A DNA stretch of 64,000 nucleotides, from positions 62,001 through 126,000 of the forward strand of contig JASWJB010000013.1 of assembly GCA_032433595.1 (NCBI GenBank), written 5' to 3'. This document shows positions 31,673 through 44,404 of this stretch, in pieces (the first letter of the stretch is position 1; each line of letters begins with the position of its first letter). The translations under genes and the position numbers were made by a program. The DNA is from Conoideocrella luteorostrata (taxonomy: Eukaryota > Ascomycota > Sordariomycetes > Hypocreales > Clavicipitaceae). Below the pieces are notes generated by a model. The model was given only the letters and a program-made list of their open reading frames with translations, had not been told where the DNA came from and did no database searches.

Positions 31673-33244
31673 TTAAGAGCTGCATTTCGGCGTTTGCGCT
31701 GGCCCTTGGGCATAGGCGCTGTGTTCACCTTGATGAGCCCGATCCCACGGCCGCCTATCCATAGTTTTTGAATAGCTGTCCCCTCTTGCATGGTATGTTG
31801 CGTCTTCACTTACGACGGCGTCTTGGACCATTTTTTGAATGTTGAGCTCCTTAGTGGGTCCTTTTTCTAAACCTTGGCCGCCTTCAGAGGACCTTTTCAT
31901 GTCTTTCATTCTGGTTTCTTCATGGATGCACTCGTCGCTCTCGTTGGCAGTAAAGTCGGGGATAGGATTCGCTGTTGAGGGACCACGCCAGCTCCGGGAT
32001 CCTTGGCCAAAAGTGCGAATGATTCTGGCCATCCCGCCGGAAAGCTTTCGTGACGAGAGCTTGGAGCTCAGTGCGGATCCTATTGATCCAAACAAGGGCG
32101 CCAGCCAGCCCTTAACAAGGGTGAAGACGAGAGGCAGATTTGTGGTGACGACGGCGACGAAAGTCTCGCGGACAGCCCATACGCCGGCTTGCTGAGCTCC
32201 TTGCACCGGGTTCTTGACTAAGTTAGCTCGATTGTGCGACTTACGCTTTGATTTGGAACTAAGAGTGCTTACGGTAACGATGTAGTAGCACCGCAGGCTT
32301 GCGCATATCATGATGAACAAACCACCACTGAAAAGAAAAAGGAGTCAAGCTTTCTTCCACATATCCAAGCGAGATCCCCACAGCATCGGCATCGGTATGG
32401 AGATAAGATACATGTCAGTAATAACGTTGAGCGAATAACCGAGCCAGACAATGTTGTTTGCTATCGCAGGATGGCAGAAGTCTGAGTGGTGGCTATGTCA
32501 ATGACAAAGGTTCGTAATGGGGTATGTTGTAGATGATTACGTACTACCAGGGTCTGGGTTGATCTGCCAGTAGCGGCGGAACGGACGACAGCCCAGAAAA
32601 ATGTTCAAAAGAACTGCGAGCCAAGTCACGAGGACGAGTCCGAAACCAATGTAGATGCGGATACGGGTGCGGTAGCGACGGCCAAGGCCCTCCTAAATAT
32701 GATCAACGTCGTGCTTGGACTTCTCTGGAAGTAGCATGTGCCTTACCGTCAAGCGCATGTAAAAGAATAACCAAGAAACTTTGAGAGACCATAATAGCGT
32801 TGAATATGTAGACCATCCACAGAGTTGGATGATGGATCCGACTACACGCAGCCCATGTTCTTCACTGTTGGTGGGCAGAGCGGCGCGATGGGCATCCGTC
32901 ATGCCATTATTCGCCAAGCCATGCGCAAAGACGCCGACGGAATAAGCGAGACCACTCTCAATGCCGTACAAAGTCTGAGATTGTGTTATAATTTATTTGT
33001 TTATTTGTTTAATTTTTTGTCAGAGGTAGACAGATGTCTCGGCTAAACTCACCATGGCGACCCAAGCCAAGTAATCATCTGGCTGCAGCCTAAGGAATCC
33101 CATAGCTCTGACTCGCGAGTACGTTCTGAGCACGGTCGCTAGAGTTCCAAAAAACAGCAGAGTCCATAATTCTCTGTTGAACTCTTTTGCGGCCGCGGCC
33201 ATGACCGCCGCCTTCGGTGGTGGAGGAATGACTGGATTATCCAT
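31673..33244 (-). CDS. Rhodopsin-domain (PTH11/SAT4-like) membrane protein with in-frame TGA
   Basis: Exons 33053-33244, 32747-32974, 32541-32692, 32273-32492 and 31673-32212 give a 443-codon frame. The order of blocks is that of the fungal rhodopsin-domain family: RTYSRVRAMGF with DDYLAWVAM, STYSTLLWSLKVSWLFFYMRL, a helix ending FLGCRPFRRYWQINP, CHPAIANNIVWLGYSLNVITDMYLIS(I)P, then FSGGLFIMICASLRCYYIVT, NPVQGAQQAGVWAVRETFVAVVTTNLP and a hydrophilic tail. Seven helices are expected in the plasma membrane. Between the blocks KKA and LLFLFSGG, where relatives have Gly, there is a TGA (32345-32347) in the continuing frame. Either the gene is a young pseudogene, or a micro-intron of about 36 bases is removed, or the base is a sequencing error. 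All other junctions are normal (introns 48-78 bp). Confidence 0.75.
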
Positions 33245-34768
33245 GCTAAGAAATTAATGCAAGCATGATTGGGCGACAGGACGACCTGGAAAAGAACGAC
33301 AACGACGTCTTACTTTGTGCTCTGATCCACGAACATTGGCCGCCAGGCTGAAATACAGGCTCAGGTGCATGTTGCGCAAAAAAAACAGATAAGTCACCTA
33401 TTTCGTCCCGTCTACATCCATGTCTATGCTGCTGCTAATTATGATGATATTACTACTGCCAATGATGATGATGTTGCTGCGGCTGCTACTGCTGCTATTT
33501 TCGAGCTATAAAGAGATTGTAGTCTTGAGGAATTAAGCCTTTGTTTAATGGTAGCTATATGCGTAGCTTTTTTTTTTATAGGCATTTCGGTATAGAACAA
33601 ATACGTGGGGGTCTGATGCGTTTCCCCAAGCATTTTGGTGGGTTTTTCATTGCTAAGAATAATAACATTGATTGCTCCAGAAACAGACCACACTCGCTCG
33701 CTAATTTTGGCCTCGAGGCCACTCTTCGCGCATCACAGCATCAATCCAGAATCTCGGGCCGAAATGAAAATGTGACCTTGTCAAAAAAAAAAAAAAAAAA
33801 GGGTATGTAGAAACAATGAACGTCGGTTTGACCCATGATGGATGGGATGACTGCGGCACCACCCAGCTCCACATTAGCCGACACCAAAATAACTCTTGCG
33901 TGACGTTTGCTCTGCCTTTCCTTATCCATGAACCAGATATACCGTTTCTCCGCGGCCGGTTTGCGAAATTGTCAACCGTCTAACGGATGGCCTCAGCGGG
34001 CAACCTTGTTGTCGGCAGAATTTTGCCGACTTAAGGGAGCTGATTGACATGCGGCGAGAGTAAGCCAGTCGCACCAACAACCAACAAAATTTCTGGATCG
34101 ACAACTGTGCTGTGGTGACGCGTGAGAACACGTCGCTGCCAGAGAGGCTGACTTTGATACTGTACCATGGAGGTCCCAACGGTGTCTGCGACTTTTACCC
34201 GTGCCGTCACGTCGCACCAGCGTCTGTTGTCCCGTCTTACGTAGCATCTGGGAAAAATTGCTCGACCTTGGCGGATACGATGGGGCCACGACCAGAAGCA
34301 AATGTGGTACGGCCCCATGAGGGATTTTCTCCCACGAGAGAACTTCTCCATCAAGCTGCAGCGCTCAATTGAACCTGGCTATTGCTGCCACCTAGCCCGA
34401 CATCTCTCACACTGAGTCAGGTCGTAAATGCAGTAATACCCTGCCCTCCTCCTAAAGTCCTTGGAAAACATGTGTGCGTATTCTTTGTAGACCGCGCTCT
34501 TCGCCGCCTCAATTATCCGTAGCCAGAGTTTCTAGCCGAAGCATCGAGGTAGTCAATGGAGACTGTTGGCGAGGGCTTGTATTGGTTTGTGGTGACACCG
34601 AATGGATTCATGTAATCACCGGGGGCTCCTCATCCCCAGTTTCATCACTCCACCGCCCCTCACCCGGGCCCAAACTAGGACCAGCTTAAATTTCGTTCGT
34701 TCTCGAGCTCCGACGACAATCCAGCATCTGGAACCGTCTCGTAATTAATTCGCTCGTCGCAAAAAATC
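33245..34768. other. Intergenic, low-complexity runs
   Basis: About 1.5 kb. It holds a trinucleotide-rich patch (GATGATGATG then GCTGCTACTGCTGCT at about 33460-33500) and a run of about 18 A (33782-33800). No gene is supported. The last 200 bases are the presumed promoter of the flavin monooxygenase. Confidence 0.4.
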
Positions 34769-36869
34769 ATGGACGAGATCGATTGCGTTGTTGTAGGCAC
34801 TGGTACGTTCTCACCACCAATGACGACGGACTGGCACCCGTTATTTGAGCTTTTGCTTCTGTCACTACTTGGCATAGTTTATTTTCTTCCTTTCCCTCTC
34901 CTTTTCTCTTCCCATATTGCGCGATTGAATAGTAGTTCCTTGCGCACTTCGTTGGTCAGGATGTGATTAATTGCTCATCGCCTTTCCCTCTGCGTAGGCT
35001 TGTACGGCCTCGCCGCGGCCAAGCATTACCGCCAGTTCAACCCACAAGACTCCCTTGCCATCTTCGAGCGCGACTCGTCCATTGGCGGCAGTTGGTCCGA
35101 CCACCGTCTATATCCCGGCCTCAAGAGCAACAATTTGATCGGCAGTTACGAGTACCCCGACTACCCTATGAATGGCGAGAACTTTGGCGTCAAACAACAC
35201 ACGCACATCCCCGGCACCGTTGTCAACAGATACCTCAAGGCGTACGCTGAAGAGTTCGGCATCGCCGAGTTGATCCGATTCAACACAAGCGTCACTGTGG
35301 CCGAACACGTTGCCACGGAAAGGGGCGGATGGCAGCTCACTACTGTCAACTTGGCTACTGGCACCGAGGTGAAGCTGTATACTCGTCGCTTGATTGTTGC
35401 GACGGGGCAGACGTCTGAAGCCTTTATACCCCACTTTAAAGGTCAAGAGACCTTTGGCGGGAACATCTTCCACGGCAAGGACTGGCTTCAAAATGCTGAC
35501 ACGCTGCAAAAATGCAAGACAATTACTATTTTTGGCGGATCCAAGCTTGCCTGGGATGCCGTCTACATGTATGCCAAAGCTGGCATCAAGATTAATTGGG
35601 TCATTCGCTGTAAGTGATCTTTTCTACTGCCAACAGCGTCGTACTGATCGTGTATGTCATAGCGTCCGGCCATGGTCCGAGTTGGTTTTCGTACCCCTGG
35701 GTGACGCCTCTCAAGCGATGGATTGAAGGGCTCGCCAGTAGGCATTATCTGTAACGCTCTTCTTGGTTACCAATCTAACAACCTGCGCAGATACTCGCGC
35801 CTTGACATGGTTCAGTCCTTGTGTATGGGGTCACCACGACGGTTATGTCAGGATTCGCAATTTCCTCCATGGAACCGCCGTGGGGCGGACCATTGTCAAC
35901 GGCTTCTGGACTGTCCTAGGAGGCGATGTTGAAGCTGCTAACAACTACAACGCGCACCCCGACACTGCCAAGCTCAAGCCATGGACCCACGCCATGTTCA
36001 CCGGACCAAGTTTTAGCATCTTGAACTACGATAGCGATATTTTCGAGCTTATCAAGAGTGACTTGGTCACTGTACACATTGACGAGATTACTCACCTGAG
36101 CCCAGGTAATGTTAATTTGGCTAGTGGTACTGCGCTCCAATCGGATGCTTTGCTTGCACACACAGGATGGAAGCATGTACCCCTGATCAAGTTTCTTCCT
36201 GAAGGCATCGAGACTGAGCTGGGTATTCCACATCCGCCTCATCATACCAGCAAGGTCGACCTGGCCACTCAAGCAGGGCTACTTCAAGAAGCAGATGCAG
36301 ACATTCTACATCAATTTCCCCGCCTTAAGGACCAGCCCGTGTGGAATCCAAACTATGTCCCCATAACTGAACAAGAAGGTATTAACAGCAACGATGAGAC
36401 GGCTCCAAGCAAGTCCCTCACGCCCTACATGCTCTACCGTTTCATCGTCCCAGCCTCGGAGCGCTTCCTCGAGACTAAAGACATTGCGTTTAGCGGCGTA
36501 ATGAGCAATTTTAGCAATCCTATCAACGCTCATCTGCACGGCCTCTGGATTAGCGCCTACTTTAACGGCCAGCTTTCCAACGACCCAAGCGCAGCTGTGG
36601 GCGACAAGGAGGCGTTAGTCAAGATCCAGTACGAGACCGTGTTGCATAACCGGTTTGGCAAGTGGCGGTATCCCACGGACTGGGGGTCCAGCCGACCTCC
36701 TTCTTTTATCTTTGATGCCGTACCATATTTCGACCTGCTGCAGCAAGATCTGGGTTTGAGCCCACACCGTAAAGGGAACTGGCTGGCTGAAATGTGGAGT
36801 CCATATTTACCTCCGGACTATAGGATGATTAACCAAGAGTGGGAAAAGCTACATAAGAAAATCGTTTGA
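34769..36869 (+). CDS. Flavin-dependent monooxygenase (FMO/BVMO-like)
   Basis: Exons 34769-34802, 34998-35609, 35663-35737 and 35791-36869 give 599 aa. Intron 1 is long (195 bases) and interrupts the FAD-binding motif: VVVGTG lies before it and LYGLAAAKHY after, giving G-x-G-x-x-G. Further marks are FERDSSIGGSW, the LIVATGQ segment, FGGNIFHGKDW (a relaxed version of the FMO/Baeyer-Villiger F-x-G-x3-H block) and a second dinucleotide fold ITIFGGSKLAWDAV for NADPH. The long C-terminal part (SFSILNYDSDIFELI onwards) fits the fungal FMO-like group of about 550-620 aa. It would insert one oxygen atom into an organic substrate. It converges with a P450 gene 540 bases downstream; together they look like tailoring enzymes, though no backbone synthase is nearby. 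Confidence 0.88.
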
Positions 36870-37409
36870 GTTACGCAAAGACATATTTGCTTTTAAATTT
36901 AATAGATTTCTGATTTTCTGCTCTCTCTACATCTACTTAATTGTTATTAGCTAGAGCGGCCCCTATTATCCCTTTTAACCTAATTCCTTATTGAGCACCC
37001 TCCCTAACCCCCCACTGGACTTTCCTCAATTTCTCTTAACGCCCACGACAGCTGAGCGACCCGGACCGGCAGGCTGCACGCACAACGCAGCGAATCTCGA
37101 CGCTCTGACTCGTCTTCTTCATTACTACTTTGTTGGCCTAAACCACACACGACCCAGCATCGATGATTTTTCGTCTGCGGACAAATTCGTAGTGAAGGAC
37201 AGTCGAGTCGCTTCAGGCGGTAGTTGTGGCCCTGTTCAATTCAATGGATTAAAAAAAGAAGGTTGTAATTGTTGGTTCGAAATAGTCGAGGTTAAATAAA
37301 ACATGCGTAGTCTCCGCCGGTTATCAAACTTCAATGGCTGAGAGTTGACAATTCAATCTCGTAGGGCCCGACGGTTGCGCCACATATTGTATGTAAGTGG
37401 CGCGGCACC
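36870..37409. terminator. 3' region between convergent FMO and P450 genes
   Basis: 540 bases hold the 3' ends of two convergent genes. A TTTTAAATTTAATAG stretch follows the FMO stop and an AAATAAAACATG lies near 37295, either of which could be polyadenylation-related. No gene is supported. Confidence 0.35.
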
Positions 37410-39052
37410 TTACCTCCCCGAGAATGCAACACGCCATGCTCTACCGCTCGTCCCAGGACGGGGTAGCACTTCAATGTTGATGTCATTATCAGGCTGCTCC
37501 ATTGCTTCGGCTTGCGAGGACTTGGCGGTTGATGGGAGCACCCACGGCTTACCGCCAGACGGCTGGACATCAAAACGAGCGAGCATCAGAGCGGCCAACA
37601 TCAAGATCTCGCTCGTGGCGAAGTGGCGTCCCGGACATAGAGTCGTACCTCCACCAAATCCACGGAGGGCTACCGGATTAACACGTTTACCACCATTTTG
37701 CTGTTTCATGAAACGCTTGTGATAGAATCTGTCCACATTGTCACCCCAAATAGCCGGGTTGCTGTGTTGTGATCTGGCTGACACCATGACAAGTCCGCCT
37801 TTCTTAACCAGGTATCTACCATTTAGCATATGATCTTCCGAGACGAAGCGGACCGAATTAGCCATGCCATGATAGCGAAAGACCTCATTGTAGGTGGAAA
37901 GTAGAATTGGGCATGAGTTGACAACCAAGTTGAGGTCAATTGTGGAGGTCCCGTTCTCATTGTGCTGGATGGCTGCTTCTACTTCATCCCGACACTCCTG
38001 CAAGACCGTTGAGTCGCTGAAGATGCGATAGATTACCCAGAATGCAGATGGAGTAGTGTTAGCGACGGTATTGAAGACTGTGCCCATAAGCAGGCGTGGG
38101 ATATCATTGTGAGGTATCTTCTGACTAATGCAGTGTCTCGTGAACTCCTGGATGTAGGCAGATCCTTTTTGATAACTGCCGTCTTTGTAATACTTCGCGA
38201 AGCTTTTAACAAGATATTCGCGACCCTGAATAGCTGACTTGAAGAAGAGTTTTGGTGGTAAGATATCGAGCATAAAAAACATGATGGCAGGGTGGTAGTT
38301 ACTGGAGGGCGCTATAAGCCTTGTGACATAACAAGTAGCTTTTGTGTACTGGGTACTTACTGCCATGCCGCGAGATTTTGATCATCTCGCATTGGATTTG
38401 AACTCCCGTATACAGCATCAGTAGTAGCAAGCATGATCTGTTTGTCAATCCACTGGAACATAGAGATAGTCGTCGGGGCAGTAAATTCGCCCATAGCACC
38501 ATTGAAGACTTCGAACACTTTGGCGCTCAAGGCGTCCAATGCAGGTCCATTACTCAGTGTAGGATGGATGCTCTTGGCCATACCATTCACGAATCCAGAC
38601 TTCGTGATCATGTCACGCTCCAGAATAGCAACTGTGTCTTTGCCTACGCCCATGGCTACTCGCGCCGCCTTGACCTGGATGGGTGCAAATATTAAAGTAC
38701 GCCATTGACGTTGCACAGCGTGTATTAGATCTAGCGAGTTTACCACATAGATCCGAGTGCCAGGAAGCCTTAGAGTATATATAGGCAAGCCTAGATGGCG
38801 TCTCCTAGAGGGACTGTTACTCAAGTCTCATTCAGACCTCCCAGCAAATTTTGGTGAAGCATTTTCTTACCTCATGTGGGAATAGTAGTCCATACCCCAT
38901 CGCACCATGCCAAGCAAAGGACTAACGAAGGGAATAGAACGAGAGACCACCGGAGGCTCGCTCTTATCCTGGGTGAGATGCAAGAGCGCAAAGAAAAAGA
39001 CATAACACGCAATAATGGTACTCAATGCTATTGTAACAGTAGCGGTCGACAT
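37410..39052 (-). CDS. Cytochrome P450 monooxygenase
   Basis: Exons 38871-39052, 38361-38804 and 37410-38301 give 505 aa. Residues about 5-25 form an N-terminal membrane anchor (VTIALSTIIACYVFFFALLHL) followed by a Pro-containing hinge (IPFVSPLLG). The K-helix ExxR is EVFR, the PERF-like region is DRFYHKRFM, and the haem-binding loop is RGFGGGTTLCPGRHFA, with the axial Cys in the canonical F-G-G-G-x-x-x-C-P-G-R form. The I-helix lacks a clear A-G-x-D/E-T; TVFNTVANTTPSAFW is in its place, as in fungal P450s related to sterol 7-alpha-hydroxylases (CYP7/8-like). It should sit on the endoplasmic reticulum and need a P450 reductase. Its convergent partner is a flavin monooxygenase. Confidence 0.92.
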
Positions 39053-40790
39053 TTTGAGAAAGTCGACCGACCGACACAATTGAACTAAACAAAGCCAAGA
39101 GGAAATTGTATCGATAAGGATTTGACACGAGTTAAGGATCTTCAAACTGCTAGGCTGTATTTGTATGATGTCGAGAACGGGCGCACTCGGGGTCTGTTAA
39201 GAGCGGTGGAAGCAAACGATAAAAACTGGCATCATAGGAACAAAGCGCTGCTTATTAAGTTGGTGTTGGACCGTGCAGGTACAGCGAGCTTGAAAGGGCT
39301 TTCGACCTACAAACGATACGCTATGGCGTTAGGGTATCACACGAAATGCTGGAAATACTACTCGGGCGAGAAAATGGTAGTAATAAAGGGCCGTTAAGCT
39401 GGCCAATGTCATGCTACACAAAAGAAGCAAGGTTTGCTTACTGAGCTTATCGTTGTTGTAGCCGCAGCACCTCGTGTAATACCCACATGTTGCTGACAAT
39501 GCGGCCGATCGCATGCCGACCATGCCGAAAAACAAAGGGGGCTGTGAAAACAATAAGCCGGGGTAGCAATATTTGTGACATCAGTACTCCGCACCACTCA
39601 CTGAACTCAAAAGTGCCGCATAGAAACAATGCCCTACTCCTAAGTTGCATTTAGAACAAGGTACGTATAGCCTACTGACAGGACGGTACAAAACAATGCC
39701 GCTGCTATACAGCACGACATATAACTCCAAGGGAGATGCACGCATAACGAAGGAGCCGTAGTTGCCCCATACCTGATGAAAGACCAACCCACCAAAAGCA
39801 TGTACCGTCTTTTCTCTACCAATCAAGCCATGCAAAGTGTGGGAATGTAAGACAACAAGAAGGTGTGCTTGTTACCCCAATAGACCAAAAAGATCCGTCA
39901 ATGCAAGCAGTCGCTTGCATTGCACCTTACAGGAAATATGCTGGATAGCTACCACACGTATACTCCATATACAGTAGTTAGATTGTTTTGTCATAATCTT
40001 ACTAATGTCAATTTCCGCCCTGCCGCAAATGGCAAATATTTATGTTAAATATAACTTACACTCGACATGGCTTGATTGCGACGTCTTGCATGTGGCATGT
40101 TGCCCCACTTGCAGCGGCCATTTTGTTATTAACTCTTTACCACGGAATTGTGTCTTCTCAATGACAGTATATCCCTTGACTCATTTTGGGTGACGCCCGG
40201 CTATGACGTGACTTAAAGTAAGTAGCGAGTTTTCCCTAAAAAATCACCTTTAGATACGGCCAATCTGTAAATGAGAGGCTTTCGGGGCTCTTCAGGAAGG
40301 TCAGAATCTTCATCGCCTTCATCATCATCAGCTAAAAAAACTACCTATTGAACCGAATCCTTCTATTTCTGCCGATTTCCACTGTTGCGAATTGCTCTTA
40401 AATGCGCATAAAGGCACATAACGCAACAACTCTACTACATACCCAAACGCTTTAGCCGAATCCATATATTGACTTATAGCACCTCTCTTCTATCGATGTC
40501 TTCGGCCTTCCTTGCACTGCCTCGTTATCCGTAGTACTGCCTCACTATTCAACGAATCTAGCTATTTACGGCACTGATCATCCTGACAGTAGCTATTCCC
40601 GTCTCAACAAGAGCAAGGGGCTTAGGTGACATGATAAACTTAAATTATCAATCTGATGCTATAAAGTGCTAGTTAGAACTAAGGCCAATGCAATTGATAT
40701 CATATCGTATCATCGTAGCAAACAGTGCACACACTGCCTTTAACTCATGGCTGATCCTGTAAGCGCACAAGACGGTTCTCAAGGTGACTA
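39053..40790. other. Intergenic, nothing recognised
   Basis: About 1.7 kb without a supported gene. Scattered open frames up to 92 codons have no motif. It includes one AGTACTCC octamer (39583-39590). Confidence 0.4.
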
Positions 40791-42285
40791 TCATTGCCCC
40801 GGTCGCAAATGTGCCTGGTGTACACATTTTACCAACTCAACTTGACTTCCTGGAGCTCGGTTGTCCGCCTCCCTCTCTCTATCCGGGTAGTTTTCATCAT
40901 GGATAGGATGATTTAATGATAAACCCATTTCCGGTCTCGTCTTCGTTTGGGATAATACATGTTCCTGGCTCGAATCTTCGGGCATGGCTTCTAGATCAAT
41001 ACATGTCTCCACAAAACTGTCGTAAATGTTCCGTCTCTTACTTCGTTTCTTCTCCGCAGACCCCAATCTTCCAAACGTATGCAGTTGGTTTGGATTATGT
41101 ACTGGGGGGGTGTATCTAAATTTATGCCTCTTTAGCTTTGGCTGGGTGAAGAGCGCCCTAAAAGATACGAGGCAGGCAACGAGGAACGCTAATGGAATGG
41201 CATCCTTCGTCAGTATGGATGACTGAGACAAGATGAGGCTCAATACTGAGAGGTAGGGGACCAGGGGGCGTATTGAAATCGGAAGAGAAAGAGCGATTAG
41301 CAACTCACAGACTGTTAGCTCTATTTGCAGCCAAAACCAAATCCATGAGATACTTTGGGCCTGCGAATAATCGCTAGCGATCTGGCCATAGCTGATGGTG
41401 ACGCGAATGATAGCCATAGCTACAGTAAACAAGATAACCATGAACATCAATGATAAGTACACCTTCTTCTTGAAACTAATTCGGACTCTCCACAGAATTG
41501 CAATTGGAAATATCATGACTTGTTTTAAATAGGATTAGTACCAAGTGCAGAATACTGGCAATTTTCTCAGTAGCAAAGGATAAGAAGAGGGGGCAAGCGT
41601 CGTACTCAATACGTCATTAAATGCATCAATAGCAGAAGTTGTTTGAACCCTTACCCATCCCGAACGGATCTCAGATGGCATAGGAGATTCTGTGAGAATA
41701 ACTTCGGTCTGGCTAACCACACATCTGTACGATAAGAGGCCAAAGAAAGCGCCGAGACAGAGTATTGTGACCCCGAATACTGCCCACCAAGCTCGTTGAT
41801 ACACACGGTTCGTCGAGCAGAAAATGCGATGGAAGAAAAAAAGGAAGTTGAACTTAACGCCCCATATGCCGAGAATAGCAAAAACATGCATTGCCAAGAG
41901 CCCGCGCAAGCCCTTTGTCACGTCTTCGGGGAAAGTTGTTGGAGGTGCTCTCAAGCCATTGCCGACGTCTTCCATTATGTATATGTGCTTGACATAAACC
42001 TGGGACAGGATAGCAGTGATGAATATGGTACAAAGAACAAAAAGCATAATGAAGTCTTCCGCGACCAACTTGCGTTGTGAAATCCAGCGAATCCAGGCGC
42101 GGCCAAGAAAGACAGGGACGCACAGTGCAGACAAACCCCAAACTACACCCTGCATGATGAGTAAATATCAGTTCCCTGGAAATCTTGAATATTATCTTTT
42201 AGACATTGCAAACAACAGAGCTTACATAGAAGGCTTCTAGGGGGATTAGCTCGCGAGTAGTGCTAAGAATTCCGGGCCTGGCCAT
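40791..42285 (-). CDS. Rhodopsin-domain (PTH11/SAT4-like) membrane protein
   Basis: Exons 42226-42285, 41606-42149 and 40791-41518 give 443 aa. The short first exon ends at Tyr20 and joins to GVVWGLSALCVPVFLGRAWIRW. Helices follow in the usual order: AEDFIMLFVLCTIFITAILS, LLAMHVFAILGIWGVKFNFLFFFHRIF, WWAVFGVTILCLGAFFGLLSY(R)C, then NDVLIMIFPIAILWRVRISFKKKVYLS across intron 2, and VYLSLMFMVILFTVAMAIIRV. The C-terminal 120 residues are hydrophilic and probably cytosolic. The conserved Cys-rich exterior CFEM domain of true Pth11 is absent. The role may be sensing at the plasma membrane, but most family members are untested. Confidence 0.82.
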
Positions 42286-44202
42286 GTTGCTGAGTGTCTT
42301 TAGGACTATGATGGGGAGATTGTAGATAGGCAAGAGCGAACTGTGGTGAACAAAAAACTTTTGATTGTAATATAGTTGCTAGACGTAAACATAAATGAGG
42401 ATTAGTTATTTCTGCGCTATTGTCATTATAGTTGATACGAAAGGGTGCAGAACGTAGAAGGATACAAAAAGTTCGAGGGTACCACAAGACGGCCGAGCAT
42501 AGCAGCACATGGAAAGCTATATAGAGTTAGGCGGATTACTCTGCACAGACAGCCGCATCAAAATACGTGGGTGATGTTTAAGGAATATTATAAGGACTAA
42601 TTGAGCAAGTAGCCAGCTTAATCCTACTGCTACAATCTGACTAGTCAACTCTAATATGTATCACTTTAATATAGGTGGTTAGAAATGCAGGTAAGCTGGG
42701 CCACTTTTTTTACCCTGCCGACCAGTAGATGTACTAAATACTTTCTAAAAAAAGATAAGCAGTGACTAATAATGGGTCGCATAGCATGTGAAGGATTCGG
42801 GGGTCATGAAAGCAGGCACAGAACGCGGAGATATAATTGGAAGCAATTTTTCGTTTGTGGTGCAGTCGATGTGGGCCAATTATTATGGGAACCACCACCC
42901 TTGGGATCTCGATCCCACCTCATTATCATCCAAAATACTACATTAGCTAAAGTACATGAATAAATTCTTGTGCTATGCTCTAAATGGATCTTCTGCAAAG
43001 TTTGCCAAGCAATTTCTTTTTATCTGAATATCAAACAAGCGAGTTTCCCAAACGATTCCACAGCCATAGACAGGAGCATAGCAGCCAACAAAGCTGAAAA
43101 TCATGCCATAAGCAACACTCTAGAGTCGGGCAAAAGCTGTAACAAAATCGATCGAAATGAAATGAAAGTTAGATTGTTGTTTCGTTTCTATGGACTCACC
43201 CCAGCAGCCACAGCGTAGGGCAAAACTGGCATTTAATATGTATTATGTTTAACATTTGTAGCTTACACAATACGTCCATAATATAGCCATATTTTCTCTT
43301 ATTTTAATTAGCTACGAGTATATCTTAAGGATAGCTAAAAGACTTTCCAAAAATTCAAAGCATTCCACAACTAATATGAAACGCTCCTAACCGACCTTTT
43401 CCTTATACGGAATAGAAGGGGATTTTAATATCTTCTATCCCCATCCCATACCTTTTCTTCGTGAACTGGATTGTTTTACTGTAAATATCTCATCATACTA
43501 AAAAGCTAACAGAGCACTAGTGTAAATAAATAATAATATTCCTAGCAAGAAATCGCCCAGAGCACATTGAGCAGCCTCCTACACGGTTACAAAGCTATTA
43601 GCATCAAGAGCGGGGGCCGCAGCGGTGTGGGCAGGCCTGCATTAGTTTTGCTTACATCTGTTGGGGGCGTATATCACTGTACTCTGCACTGTTTATGATG
43701 TTGTATTATAGGGTCAGAACCAGAACAAGGTGGAGTACTGTCGCAATATCGTATTACGGGGTGTGGGGGCGGGGAGAAGGGTGGCATCCTTTTCTTTGAG
43801 CCCACGAGCGTTCAATGTGCATCTTGGTTATATATGCAAGCTGTGTATATCTCCACTGAAAGGTGATATAGATATTAACCAATCAGTCCAGTTCGTGACA
43901 TCAAAGAACACACACTATAGGCAACCATCCCCACGCTCACCACATATTTGGCATCGTTAATGTTTAGGATACTTTTGGGGTGTGGTCAGGCGACTCTTCG
44001 TCGGGTACAGTCAAATTCTGCTTCCTACGCCTCCATTACGAGTTGGGTCCGTATCAGGTTTGAGCAAGTTCTGGTTGTACACATGTATAACCAACATCTT
44101 TGAACTATATCCATTATTGGCCGTAAATGACTCGTCCCCATAGGCGGCAGCTCCTCACTACGGCTAAACATGCAACGCCGATGGTTCACCGTCCAGCTAT
44201 TC
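42286..44202. other. AT-rich intergenic region
   Basis: About 1.9 kb, AT-rich especially at 43230-43560. No gene is supported. It ends at a solo LTR. Confidence 0.4.
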
Positions 44203-44404
44203 TGTTGGAATGCCGCCAAGCACAATAGGAAGCACAGAGCCCGTCACGTGGTCACCTTCTGGCCACGATATTCATACGACGATATCGTGCCTTCACTATG
44301 ACTTCTTTTCTTCTTCTTAGATAACAGACCCGACTTATTGAATATATTGTATTTTGATGCATTTGATCTAGATCAACTTGCACAGCAACCCTGTGCAACC
44401 CACA
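44203..44404 (+). mobile_element. Solo LTR, family copy C, TSD TATTC
   Basis: A 202 bp element starts TGTTGGAATGCCGCC and ends GTGCAACCCACA. It is flanked by TATTC on both sides (44198-44202 and 44405-44409). It shares with copies A and B the CCAAGCACAATAGGAAGCAC block, the GTCACGTGGTCACC core (44243-44256), the palindrome-like CGATATTCATACGACGATATCG and the TTGATCTAGATCAA stretch. No internal region is attached. Confidence 0.92.

Noticed and set aside
33782..33800. Poly(A) run as a LINE tail or retrocopy end
   Set aside because: No RT fragment or target duplication next to it; a simple A run is enough. The same holds for the run at about 23702-23720.
34803..34966. Frame reading through FMO intron 1
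   Set aside because: It would lose the second half of the FAD motif. The GTACGT donor and GCGTAG acceptor restore G-x-G-x-x-G exactly.
36870..37330. Possible small gene at 36991-37299
   Set aside because: Frame of 102 codons in the shared 3' region of two convergent genes, without motif or signal peptide; likely untranslated sequence.
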